Positions 55,701-64,000 of a stretch of 64,000 nt of DNA are shown in pieces; within the stretch, counting starts at the first letter, position 1, and every line of letters begins with the position of its first letter. The notes under the pieces are model-generated. The model ran no database searches, was not told where the DNA came from, and saw nothing but the letters and a program-made list of their open reading frames with translations. Origin of the DNA: Onthophagus taurus (lineage: Eukaryota > Arthropoda > Insecta > Coleoptera > Scarabaeidae); contig NC_091976.1 in NCBI RefSeq assembly GCF_036711975.1, positions 33,170,001 through 33,234,000 of the forward strand, read 5' to 3'. The translations under genes and the position numbers were made by a program.

Positions 55701-58700
55701 TTGATTCATGGGAAAGAGGACACTTTTATTAACATTTTGGGATATTTTCATACTCATAGTCCAAGAAGTCGATTTTATACGAATTTTTATAACTTAATCG
55801 GCGAAAATTGCGAAATTCGAAAAAATTCTCAATCATTTCAAAAATTTATTTCTCAAAAACTAAAAGCGATTTTTCAAAAAGGCTTTTTGCATTAAAAAGA
55901 GGATACTTTAATTAATAATTGGTGATATTTCCACAAGTATCCATCAAGAAATTAATTTTATAGCGAATTTTGAAAGTTATCGATGAAAATTGCAACATCG
56001 AAAATTTTATTAAAACTTCAAATATTGTTTTCTCAAAAACTAAAAGTTATTTTTCAAAATGGGTTGATTCATGGGAAAGAGGACACTTTTATTAACATTT
56101 TGGGATATTTTCATACTCATAGTCCAAGAAATCGATTTTATACGAATTTTTATAACTTAATCGGCGAAAATTGCAAAATTCAAAAATTATCGATCATTTC
56201 AAAAATTTATTTCTCAAAAACTAAAAGCGATTTTTCAAAAAGGCTTTTTGCATTAAAAAGAGGATACTTTAATTAATAATTGGTGATATTTCTACAAGGA
56301 TCCTTCAAGAAATGAATTTTCTAGCGAATTTTGAAAGTTATCGATGAAAATTGCAACATTGAAAATTTAATCAAAACTTTAAATATTGTTTTCTCAAAAA
56401 CTAAAAGTTATTTTTCAAAATGTGTTGGTTCATTGGAAAGAGGACACTTTTATTAACATTGTGGGAAATTTTCATACTCAAAGTCCAATAAGTCGATTTT
56501 ATACGAATTTTTATAACTTAATCGGCGAAAATTGCGAAATTCGAAAAAATTCTCAATCATTTCAAAAATTTATTTCTCAAAAACTAAAAGCGATTTTTCA
56601 AAAAGGCTTTTTGCATTAAAAAGAGGATACTTTAATTAATAATCGAAAGTGATAATAGCGGTTCCGTTAGTAATGAATGTGATGATAAACAATGATGAAC
56701 ACAAGAGAAGAAAGGAAAACTAGACGAAACTGCAACAAGAGATTTTATATATCGTATTGGGATTGTTACAATGAGGTTGCTAAGACAAACCTGATATAAA
56801 TAAAGTTGTATTCAATGAAAAAAGTCCTATTGGGGTTGAACTTGATTATTATTTGCAGTGTCCAACACCTAAAAGAGATACTAATTCCTGCGAATGGGGG
56901 AATACCAAGTAATAGGTTTTTAATATCCGGTATCCGGCCGGAGTTTAAAAATTGGCCGGATACCAGATTTTTGCCGGATATCCGTTCCACCACTATTTAA
57001 GATATAACCTAAATGATTTGTGACATAACCTAAATGAATTATGACATAACCAAAATAAAAAAATTTCTTAATTAAATATTATTTTAATATGGGACATCGC
57101 TTTCGTTCTCGATGAGGAATCTGCACACCATTTCCATAAATAAAATTAAAATTATTCACTTAATACTTATGACATAACCTAAACGATTTGTGACATAACC
57201 TAAATGGATTGTGACATAACCTAAATAAAAAAATTTCTTAATTAAAAATTATTTAAAATTTTAATTTTACCGTAAATACGTTTGCAACCATAATTGTTTT
57301 TTATGTAGGTCTTTTTGATAATGTAAGCATCCAGCACCATCTTCTCCAAAATAACATGAAACAGCATCATCAACGGTTGGATAAATAATATTGATATTAA
57401 CTTGAGGGTCCGGTATTGGCGAATAATTTTGTCTACAAGCTAAGCTTCGTAATAACACACTTTGTAACCAATCTATAGGGCGTTTTCCGAATGAACCCAA
57501 GCTTGAAGCTTGAACGTTAACTTCCCAAGAATCCGGATCGGAATCTATTTTACAATGAGAAGAAAGAAGATTTAAAGTTCTGTAAAAGTGGCACTTCGTG
57601 CCGTTTGGGTAATGAGTTCCCGGAGTTGATGCCACAAAAAAGACACTGCGTACATAAATTATTAATAAAAAAGAAATCATAAAAAAAATTTTTTTTTTAC
57701 TTCACGCTTGAAAAATCTGCGTTTGAAATATATCTCATAAAATCTTTAATGAGATATAGTTTGTATGTTTTCAAATATTTTAATAAAGTCGATTTAAACC
57801 CTGTGGGGCTTTCTCCTTTATCACAGGGTGTGTTTCTGGGTAATTGAGGACATCTCGGACTCACCCATAACCTAAAAAATTCAATTTTAAATAATTACGA
57901 TTAAAATTATTTATTTAATTACCCGTTATTGTAATGATTCCAATCTTCATAATACAAATTAGCTGTTGACACAACAATTCTTATAGAGTTATCGGTATAA
58001 ACGTAAACGCCAATTTTACTTTAAAAAAATTATTAAATTGTACACTAAAATAAATGTTAAAAATTATCTTACCAATGATGATGTCCCATCGGATTCTTTA
58101 ATTTCATTAGATGGTGTTTAACGTTAGGTAAAAATTTTTGAATGTAATCGGTCATATCGGGTAAATCCCAACCGTATACCACTGTTAAGGGTTTGGTGCT
58201 AATATCAAAAAAGGATCAAATAAAATTGTTTTTTTTTTTTTTTAGATATAACTTACTGGACATTATGAACTTTATATTGTTCAATTAACCATTCTATCTC
58301 TACGAGAAAATTTAATTGTAACGAACATTTTAATTCACCTAAACTTGGGCAGAGTAAATCTATAAAAAGATTTAGAAAGAAAAGGTTTCCATAAAAACAT
58401 GTATTTACCTGAAAATGTAATTGAATTTTTTTGATTCAATGTATCATGCAATTTAGGTATCGTTGTGAAAAATAAATTGTACGGATAGTTGCTTTTCATT
58501 TTATCTGCCATGGTGTATTTTTGATGTTTCGGGGAATTTACAGCCCTTGAAGTGATTTTGTTTGAGTCAGCATTAGATGTACTTGGTTCATCTTTGCATG
58601 CATCTTTTTGTGTACTGATATCATCAATTCGTAATGTTTTTAAAACACTTAGTTGCTCCATAACAACTTGTCTACTTTGAGGAAAATTATCTGGCAGATA

Positions 58701-59340
58701 CAAATTATCACCTTGTTGTAACAAATCGTTTACTAATATAAAAATGAAAGATTTATTAAAGAAAATACAAAAAAATGTTGATTTTGCTTACAATGAGGGT
58801 GTTTGTATTCGTCAAAATGATCAGGATTTAATTCACAACATTTTTCTGATTGTGGACAAACTTTGTTCATCTTTTACTAATTTTTTTTGTGAGATTTTAG
58901 CAAAATATACAGTTAATACTACGCAGATATAGAAATCACTATCTTATGTAACCAATTCAATTTATATAGTTATCATAGATAAGGAACGTAATAGTTATCT
59001 ATTTTATTATTTATCGTGTTTTCCACTCATTTTTATGAGAAAATATTAATTAATTTTGAAAATTAAAACGACATAACCTCAAACGAGTTGTTTATGATGG
59101 AGGTTGTCAATTTCATAGTACCAATTTAAAAAAATTACTTAATTGAGAAACGTCTAAATTTTGTGATTATGTTGCAACCCAATTAATAATTAACAATTAA
59201 AAACAAAAAAATAGTATAATAGTAGTATATAATGTAATTAAATCAAAATAAAGTTATTTAAAAAATTTATTTAAACTTAGTGACATTTAATCATTTCCAT
59301 TACCAACCTCACAGTTCAACTGATTTTCTGGAGTACTCAT
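52765..59340 (-). CDS. TDP1: Tyrosyl-DNA phosphodiesterase 1 with an N-terminal PBZ-like zinc finger
   Basis: Nine coding exons in phase: 59308-59340, 58792-58870, 58409-58732, 58257-58359, 58073-58198, 57923-58018, 57701-57871, 57271-57645, 52765-53086; 542 residues. Both HKD half-sites are present: H221-C-K223 within GHHHCKIGVYVY plus STANLYYEDW, and H451-I-K453 within MPHIKTYCRI plus TSSNISRAGWG (N474). TDP1 removes stalled topoisomerase I peptides and other 3' blocks. Residues 14-37 read KVCPQSEKCCELNPDHFDEY then KHPH, fitting C-x5-C-x6-H-x5-H of poly(ADP-ribose)-binding PBZ fingers. The acceptor of exon 2 is weak, so Met12 could be the real start. The last intron is 4.2 kb and contains a hAT-like element with satellite repeats. 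Confidence 0.93.
53126..56995. mobile_element. hAT-like non-autonomous element loaded with a tandem array
   Basis: Ends TAGTGATGGAACGGATA (left) and TATCCGTTCCACCACTA (right) are inverted repeats; subterminal CCGGATA/TATCCGG motifs are dense at both ends, as in known hAT families. Flanks CTTATGAC (53118-53125) and TTTAAGAT (56996-57003) look like an 8-bp target duplication that has since diverged. A duplicated copy of the flanking sequence at 57083-57260 lacks the element and reads straight through (ACTTATGACATAACC), giving an empty site. No intact transposase. In the last TDP1 intron. Confidence 0.82.
53350..56640. repeat. 363-bp tandem array, nine units, built from 181-bp half units
   Basis: The phrase ATCGATGAAAATTGYAACAT recurs at about 53440, 53803, 54166, 54529, 54892, 55255, 55618, 55981 and 56344, a period of exactly 363 bp. 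Within a unit, two halves share TTCTCAAAAACTAAAAG..ATTTTTCAAAA and AAAGAGGAYACTTTWATTAA, so the unit is an old dimer. Units 54166-55254 and 55255-56343 pair three by three in part (1089 bp). Each unit holds an open frame of up to 91 codons. Confidence 0.93.
57083..57260. repeat. Duplicated edge of the last TDP1 exon with intron sequence
   Basis: 57083-57170 repeats 53035-53125 (the 5' 52 bp of the last TDP1 exon, its acceptor region and adjacent intron). The acceptor AG of the real exon (TTTAAG) is TTTATG here on the minus strand, so this copy should not be spliced. Followed by three tandem GTGACATAACCTAAA phrases, also found after the hAT element at 57000-57055. Confidence 0.8.
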
Positions 59341-60512
59341 TTTCTTAAAAGGTACAAAATAAGAAACTTTGAATCATTCTGAATAAGATAAAACGAAACT
59401 CCTCGTTTTTTAGCGAATAGAAAAGTTTTGGCGATTACTTTGAAAATTAATATGCAATTTTAATAAAAAATTATCCATTAAAAAATAATTTAACCCATTT
59501 CGAGTTTCTAGGTTGGTAGTAACGACAGAAATTCCCTGCTAAATTAGGTTATGTTTTAACCTTAACGTTTATTTAAATATTAATATTTATAAAAATAATC
59601 GGAAATAATTGATAATCAAAATTAAATAAATAAATTTAATTTAATTATTTTTTAGTATATAACACAAGCTGTTTATGCAAAATATCAAAAATTATCGAAT
59701 TTTACCTTTAGCTTTCCAAGCTAACCCAAACAGAACAAATTTGGTTGGAAGCCATAAATTTGCAATCAGAAAATCACGAATAGAAGCAAGTTGTTGGCGA
59801 AAATTCAGGGTTCAACCTCAACCCCAAGAGTTATAATGAAAAGTGTTCACAAGCTACATGATTATAATAATTATTATAATTATCTGATAATTATCTATTT
59901 TATTTCGGACCACCTGAATTATCATTAAAAATTACAGGTACCTATAATCACTTCAATTTATGTCATAATTATTTATTTTTATTTAATAAATATGAATAGT
60001 GTAACGAGTGTAACAAAGAATTAAGAAAAATATAAATAAATAAGAAAGAAAACAATATTTAAATTCTGTTTAAACATGCCCTGACATCTAGTAACACGAT
60101 CTCAAATTTAGTAACCATATTGAACCATATAAACAAGCCTTTTTAACGTATTGATTAAATTGGAGCTTAATTTGGTTATTTATTTATAAATTTAATAAGT
60201 AAAACATCTCTTTAAGAAGATTTAATGGGATTTTCCATAATTATAAATCCCTCCACATTATTTATAATCAATACAATGGAAAAAGAAAGCCTGGTAAAGA
60301 CAATGTCTAATTTAATCAACATTTATTTAATATAATACAAACTTTTCTTTTTATGATAAGAACAAAGAAGCTGTTTATAATATAAACTGGTATGATGTAG
60401 ATGTGTCAACACAAGAAGATTTTTTTATGCCTCAAAGAATCGCATGTGATGAATGTGATTAATAAATATGTTTTAATATATTAACTATTATTTTAAATTA
60501 AGTTTATAATTG
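59341..60512. other. Intergenic, TDP1 5' flank and hyaluronidase 3' flank
   Basis: AT-rich. A short plus-strand frame near 60360-60465 (NINWYDVDVSTQEDFFMPQR) has a faint odorant-receptor look but no context to support it. Otherwise nothing recognised. Confidence 0.4.
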
Positions 60513-61727
60513 CTAATTTGGTGAAATAATCGGTCCCAAAACGTCGTTAACATAATGATACAGCAAGTTACATTTAATTCGTGAACTAACATCGTTGCTA
60601 CTACCCCAAATAATAAATCCGTCAACTTTTAGAGCCTTTAATAGCTTTATTACGCTATTTAAATCATCTAAAGGCATATATCTTTGTGTGTCTCTGTATT
60701 TTAACCAAACGTAGGGTAAAATTTTCGGTTTAATCAACATTTTATTTTGATTATTTAGTATTCTTATAGCTTCTTGTATACGTCCTTCGATTAATTTGAG
60801 ATTATCAGATAAGCTTTGTTGCTTTTCGGATAAATAAATCGATGGGAAATACGCTGTCGATGATGAAAATAACCAATTTAAGCTAAAAAAAATTATTAAA
60901 TAAATTTAATTTTTTGTGTTATATTTACCGGTCATTTTCGTCCATAACTTCTTGGGAGCATTTAGTGTTGTTATTTCCTGGGGACATATTGAAACAATAA
61001 GGATAAGCATAGTAACCCCAATAAGCTTTAGGTCTCATTTCTTTAGCGATTAACAAAGTTTCTTCAACAAAATCTCTTCCGGTTAATTCAAATCGTTTTT
61101 GCGCCTCCAATTTTATTTTCGGTTGGGTCCAAGTTGGATGGAGGGTTTCTTCGATTTTGTATGAAATTTCTTTGTATGGGGTTAACGTGCCGAAATTTTG
61201 ACGAAAAATTGGGCGCCAACTTTCAAAGTCTATTATTGCGATTCCTATTAATAAATATATTTTGTTAATTAAACAAATTTTTAATTAAAAAGGAAACGTA
61301 CCGCTAAAATTGTTGTTAATAATAAGTTCTTGTAAGGATTCCTTAAAAATTTCTAGGTGTAAAGATAAGTTTCCTTGTTGCGGGACGCCCCCATTTCGTA
61401 AAAAGATTTTGTCCGTTTCGGAGTTTTCTAAAATCGCTGGGAAATTGCCTGGGTCATATAAGATGGAGATTTTGTCGCCTCGGAAATCGTCGTTTTCATT
61501 TTGGATGATTCCGTATTTTTTTGTTAAATCCGTGAAGGGGATTTTGAAAGGTCTGCATTGAAACGAAGGGATGTTCCAATATATTTGGAAATAATCCGAT
61601 TTTTCAATTAAAACCCCGCTTTAATAATAATTATAATAATAACAACAATAAAAAATGATTTAATTAATTTAATTTTTTACCTAGCGGTTTTAACAAAGAA
61701 ATAAAAAAGGAGTACTTCTCTCCACAT
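60513..61727 (-). CDS. Hyaluronidase, glycoside hydrolase family 56
   Basis: Four coding exons in phase: 61681-61727, 61302-61618, 60929-61244, 60513-60882; 349 residues, the usual insect length. A short hydrophobic N-terminus (MWREVLLFYFFVKTA) should act as signal peptide. GH56 landmarks in order: IYWNIPSFQCRPF, the catalytic DxE within IAIIDFESWRPIF (D127, E129), RPKAYWGYYAYPYCFN, LSSSTAYFPSIYLSEKQ-like region near residue 235, and IIWGSSNDV near the end. The enzymes cleave hyaluronan or chondroitin; in insects they occur in venom, saliva and other secretions. Eukaryotic introns and insect-like codon use argue against recent bacterial transfer. Confidence 0.93.
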
Positions 61728-62254
61728 CGTTTCGTTTAAAACTGAGCACGAAAGAAAAACAATTCCCTGCAAAAACCCCTCTATTTTCTTTTTTACTTTT
61801 TTTTGTTGTTCTCTTTTCATTTATGTAAATAAATTTTGAAATGCAGATTATAGGTGCTACGTCAACTGAAACGACGGGCTTCTGCATTATCATAAATACA
61901 ACTCAATTAATTTGCATTTGTGCCAGAAAAAAATTGTAACAACAACGAGAAATTGTGAGTTTTAAATTGTTTGTTCAGCCTCCACGTTTAGAATCAGTTC
62001 TTTAACACGGTTAAAAGAATTGCACAATTTCCAACTTGGGTCTCATTGTTTAAATTAATGCGAACCGCACGCAACGTTTTTGTGTGTTTAACTCGGTTGC
62101 GTGCTTTAAACGGAAAATTGGTACAAATCAAGTTGTTTTTTTTTTTGCACAATATGAAATAATGCAATTAAAAACTATGGAAATAAAATGTTTCTAATAT
62201 ATAATATGTTTCTAGTTCTAGTATTTAATTCAAATTTTAATTTTATTAGACTAA
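61728..62254. other. Upstream flank of hyaluronidase, no gene seen
   Basis: Probable promoter and 5' UTR near 61730-61950. 61970-62130 is richer in CG dinucleotides. No coding frame. Confidence 0.4.
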
Positions 62255-64000
62255 AATGAAGTTAAAATGTCAAAATGACAAGATAAGATGTCAAACTGAC
62301 AACTGTATGTCACGATTACAGGTTATATTGGGGAAATGACAGCTTTATAACCAAATAACAAGATGAATTGTCTTAATGACAAGTTGAAACGTCAAAATAC
62401 CAAGTTATGTATTCGATGTAATGTCAATATTTATCATAAAAAGTCAAAATGTTGAGTTAAAATGTCATAGTGACAAGTTAAAAAATCAAAATGACAGGAT
62501 AGGGAGCCAAATAATAACTTTATGTCAAGACGATGGGTTGTAACGAGGAAATAACAGCTTTATAAAAAACTAACAAGATTAAATGTCATAATGACAAGTT
62601 GAAACGTCAAAATGTCAATTTGTGTAATCTCAATACTTATCATAGAATATCAAAATGTTAAGTTAAAATGTCCTAGTGACAAGTTAAAAATTAAAATGAC
62701 AAGATAAAATGTCAAAATGATAACTTTATGTCAAGATGATTGATTATATTGGAGAAATGACAGCTTTATAAAGAAATAACAAGATGAAATGTCATAATGA
62801 CAAGTTATGTATTCGATGTAATGTCAATACTTCTCATAAAATGTTGAAATGTTAAGTTAAAATGTCATAGCGACAAGATATAGGTCAAAATTACAGTATA
62901 AGATGTTAAAACGATACCTTTATGTCAAAATGGCAGTTTATAATGAGGAAATGACAGCTTTATAAAAAAATAACAAGATTAAATGTTATAATGACAAGTT
63001 GAAACGTTAAAATGTCAAGTTATGTGTTCGATGTAATGTCAATACTTATCATAAAATGTCAAAATGTTAAGTTAAAATGTCCTAGTGACAACTTAAAACA
63101 TCAAAATGACAAGATAAGATGTCAAAATGATAACTTTGCAAGATTATAGGTTGTAATGGGGAAATGACAACTTTATAAAAAAATAAGAAGATGAAATGTC
63201 ATAACGACAAGTTATGTATTCGATGTAATGTCAATACTTCTCATAAAATGTCAAAATGTTAAGTTAAAATGTCATAGTGACAAGTTAAAAGATCAAAATT
63301 ACAGGATAAGATGTCAAAATAACAACTTTATATCAAGATGACAGGTTATATTGGGGAAATGACAGCTTTATAAAAAATTACATGAAACGTCAAAATATCA
63401 AGTTATGTATTCGATATAATGTCAATACTTATCATAGAATGTCAAAATGTTAAGTTAAAACGTCATAGTGACAAGTTAAAAGATCAAAATTACAGGATAA
63501 GATGTCAAAATGATAAGTTTATGTCAAGTTTTATAGTTTTCTTTATAAGTTTTTATAAAGATGTCAATGGGGAAATGACAACTATATAAAAAAATAAGAT
63601 GAATTGTCTTAATGACAAGTTGAAACGTCAAAATATCAAGTTATGTATTCGATGTAATGTCAATATTTATCATAAAAAGTCAAAATGTTGAGTTAAAATG
63701 TCATAGTGACAAGTTAAAAAATCAAAATGACAGGATAGGAAGCTAAATAATAACTTTATGTCAAGACGACGGGTTGTAACGGGGAAATAACAGCTTTATA
63801 AAAACCTAACAAGATTAAATGTCATAATGACAAGTTGAAACGTCAAAATGTCAAGTTGTGTAATCTCAATACTTATCATAGAATATCAAAATGTTAAGTT
63901 AAAATGTCCTAGTGACAAGTTAAAAATTAAAATGACAAGATAAAATGTCAAAATGATAACTTTATGTCAAGATGACTGATTATATTGGGGAAATGACAAC
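62255..64000. repeat. About 206-bp tandem array rich in TGTCA/TGACA, with higher-order structure, runs off the window
   Basis: The phrase GGGGAAATGACAGCTTTATA (and variants) recurs at about 62333, 62542, 62751, 62944, 63157, 63352, 63566, 63781 and 63987. Spacing is 193-215 bp, average about 206. Each unit is itself a string of TGTCA and TGACA words (AAAATGTCATAGTGACAAGT). The stretch 62372-62750 matches 63608-63986 better than its neighbours, so six monomers form a higher-order unit of about 1235 bp. Confidence 0.88.

Noticed and set aside
53442-56619. Nine similar 65-97-codon open frames as a tandem gene family
   Set aside because: They are the same phase of a 363-bp satellite within a transposon; no promoter, splice or domain evidence, and differences do not look constrained. 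Kept only as a finding.
53350-56640. CRISPR array
   Set aside because: Units are long, contiguous, without unique spacers, and the genome is clearly insect.
57083-57135. Extra coding exon of TDP1
   Set aside because: It duplicates the start of the last exon but its acceptor reads TG instead of AG and there is no donor that would keep phase.
60360-60465. Odorant-receptor fragment (NINWYDVDVSTQ)
   Set aside because: The match is a few residues only, with no neighbouring exon or further family motif.
60513-61727. Bacterial origin of the hyaluronidase
   Set aside because: Introns, eukaryotic GH56 motif set, signal peptide and local base composition all fit a resident insect gene.
1-64000. Integrated viruses, LTR elements, Polintons
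   Set aside because: Looked for protease-RT-integrase order, capsid, envelope or long terminal direct repeats on both strands. The only reverse transcriptase and RNase H pieces are LINE-type; nothing virus-like was supported.
1-64000. tRNA, rRNA or snoRNA genes
   Set aside because: No cloverleaf with B-box sequence or conserved rRNA core was seen; small intronic snoRNAs cannot be excluded by eye.

Overview
This is an insect nuclear window, AT-rich, with introns mostly of 50-75 bp and many intron-borne transposons. Insect-type genes (senju, cramped, an HLH4C/NHLH bHLH, ATP synthase g, GH56 hyaluronidase) place it in insects. A beetle is my guess from overall gene style, not something the sequence proves. 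No rRNA, tRNA, CRISPR array or virus-derived element was recognised. Gene models were built by hand: splice sites were read from the sequence, and reading phase was checked across nearly every junction.

Layout, left to right. 1-1187 (+) is the end of TMEM87, followed by a decayed LINE. 3442-12039 (-) is BCAS3/rudhira in six exons, with a 3.4 kb intron holding a LINE and a TTAA-type transposon nested inside an inverted-repeat element. 13130-20675 (+) is cramped in nine coding exons, with a 4 kb intron of DNA-transposon debris. 21563-22538 (-) is a PGRMC-type cytochrome-b5-like protein. 23406-28724 (-) is TBC1D23. 29330-31085 (+) is Tom70. 31224-31983 is a fused, internally deleted duplicate of downstream genes. 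32060-34867 holds UPF0488 (-), ATP synthase g (+) and senju (+). 35485-35879 (-) is an HLH4C/NHLH-type bHLH gene. 39668-42609 (+) is Flattop, with a second ciliary-looking reading frame directly downstream (42720-44033). 44043-46276 (-) is SMG9. 46589-49200 (+) is BCD1/ZNHIT6 with a duplicated first exon. 47114-52101 carries a small family of secreted-protein genes (-), one of them a pseudogene. 52765-59340 (-) is TDP1 with an N-terminal PBZ-like finger and a 4 kb intron filled by a hAT-like element that carries nine 363-bp repeats. 60513-61727 (-) is a GH56 hyaluronidase. 62255-64000 is a satellite-like array with higher-order structure that runs off the window.

Most genes are unlinked housekeeping functions: membrane traffic (TMEM87, TBC1D23, senju), mitochondria (Tom70, ATP synthase g), RNA and DNA maintenance (SMG9, BCD1, TDP1) and axoneme (Flattop). 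Several pairs are divergent with short shared promoters: BCAS3/cramped, TBC1D23/Tom70, UPF0488/ATPsynG and SMG9/BCD1.

The most unusual features are structural. Two different DNA transposons each carry an internal satellite array. Two separate loci show the same history of local tandem duplication followed by internal deletion. A CTAG-rich hairpin repeat is dispersed at five sites. The Flattop transcript has an in-phase splice option into the next reading frame.
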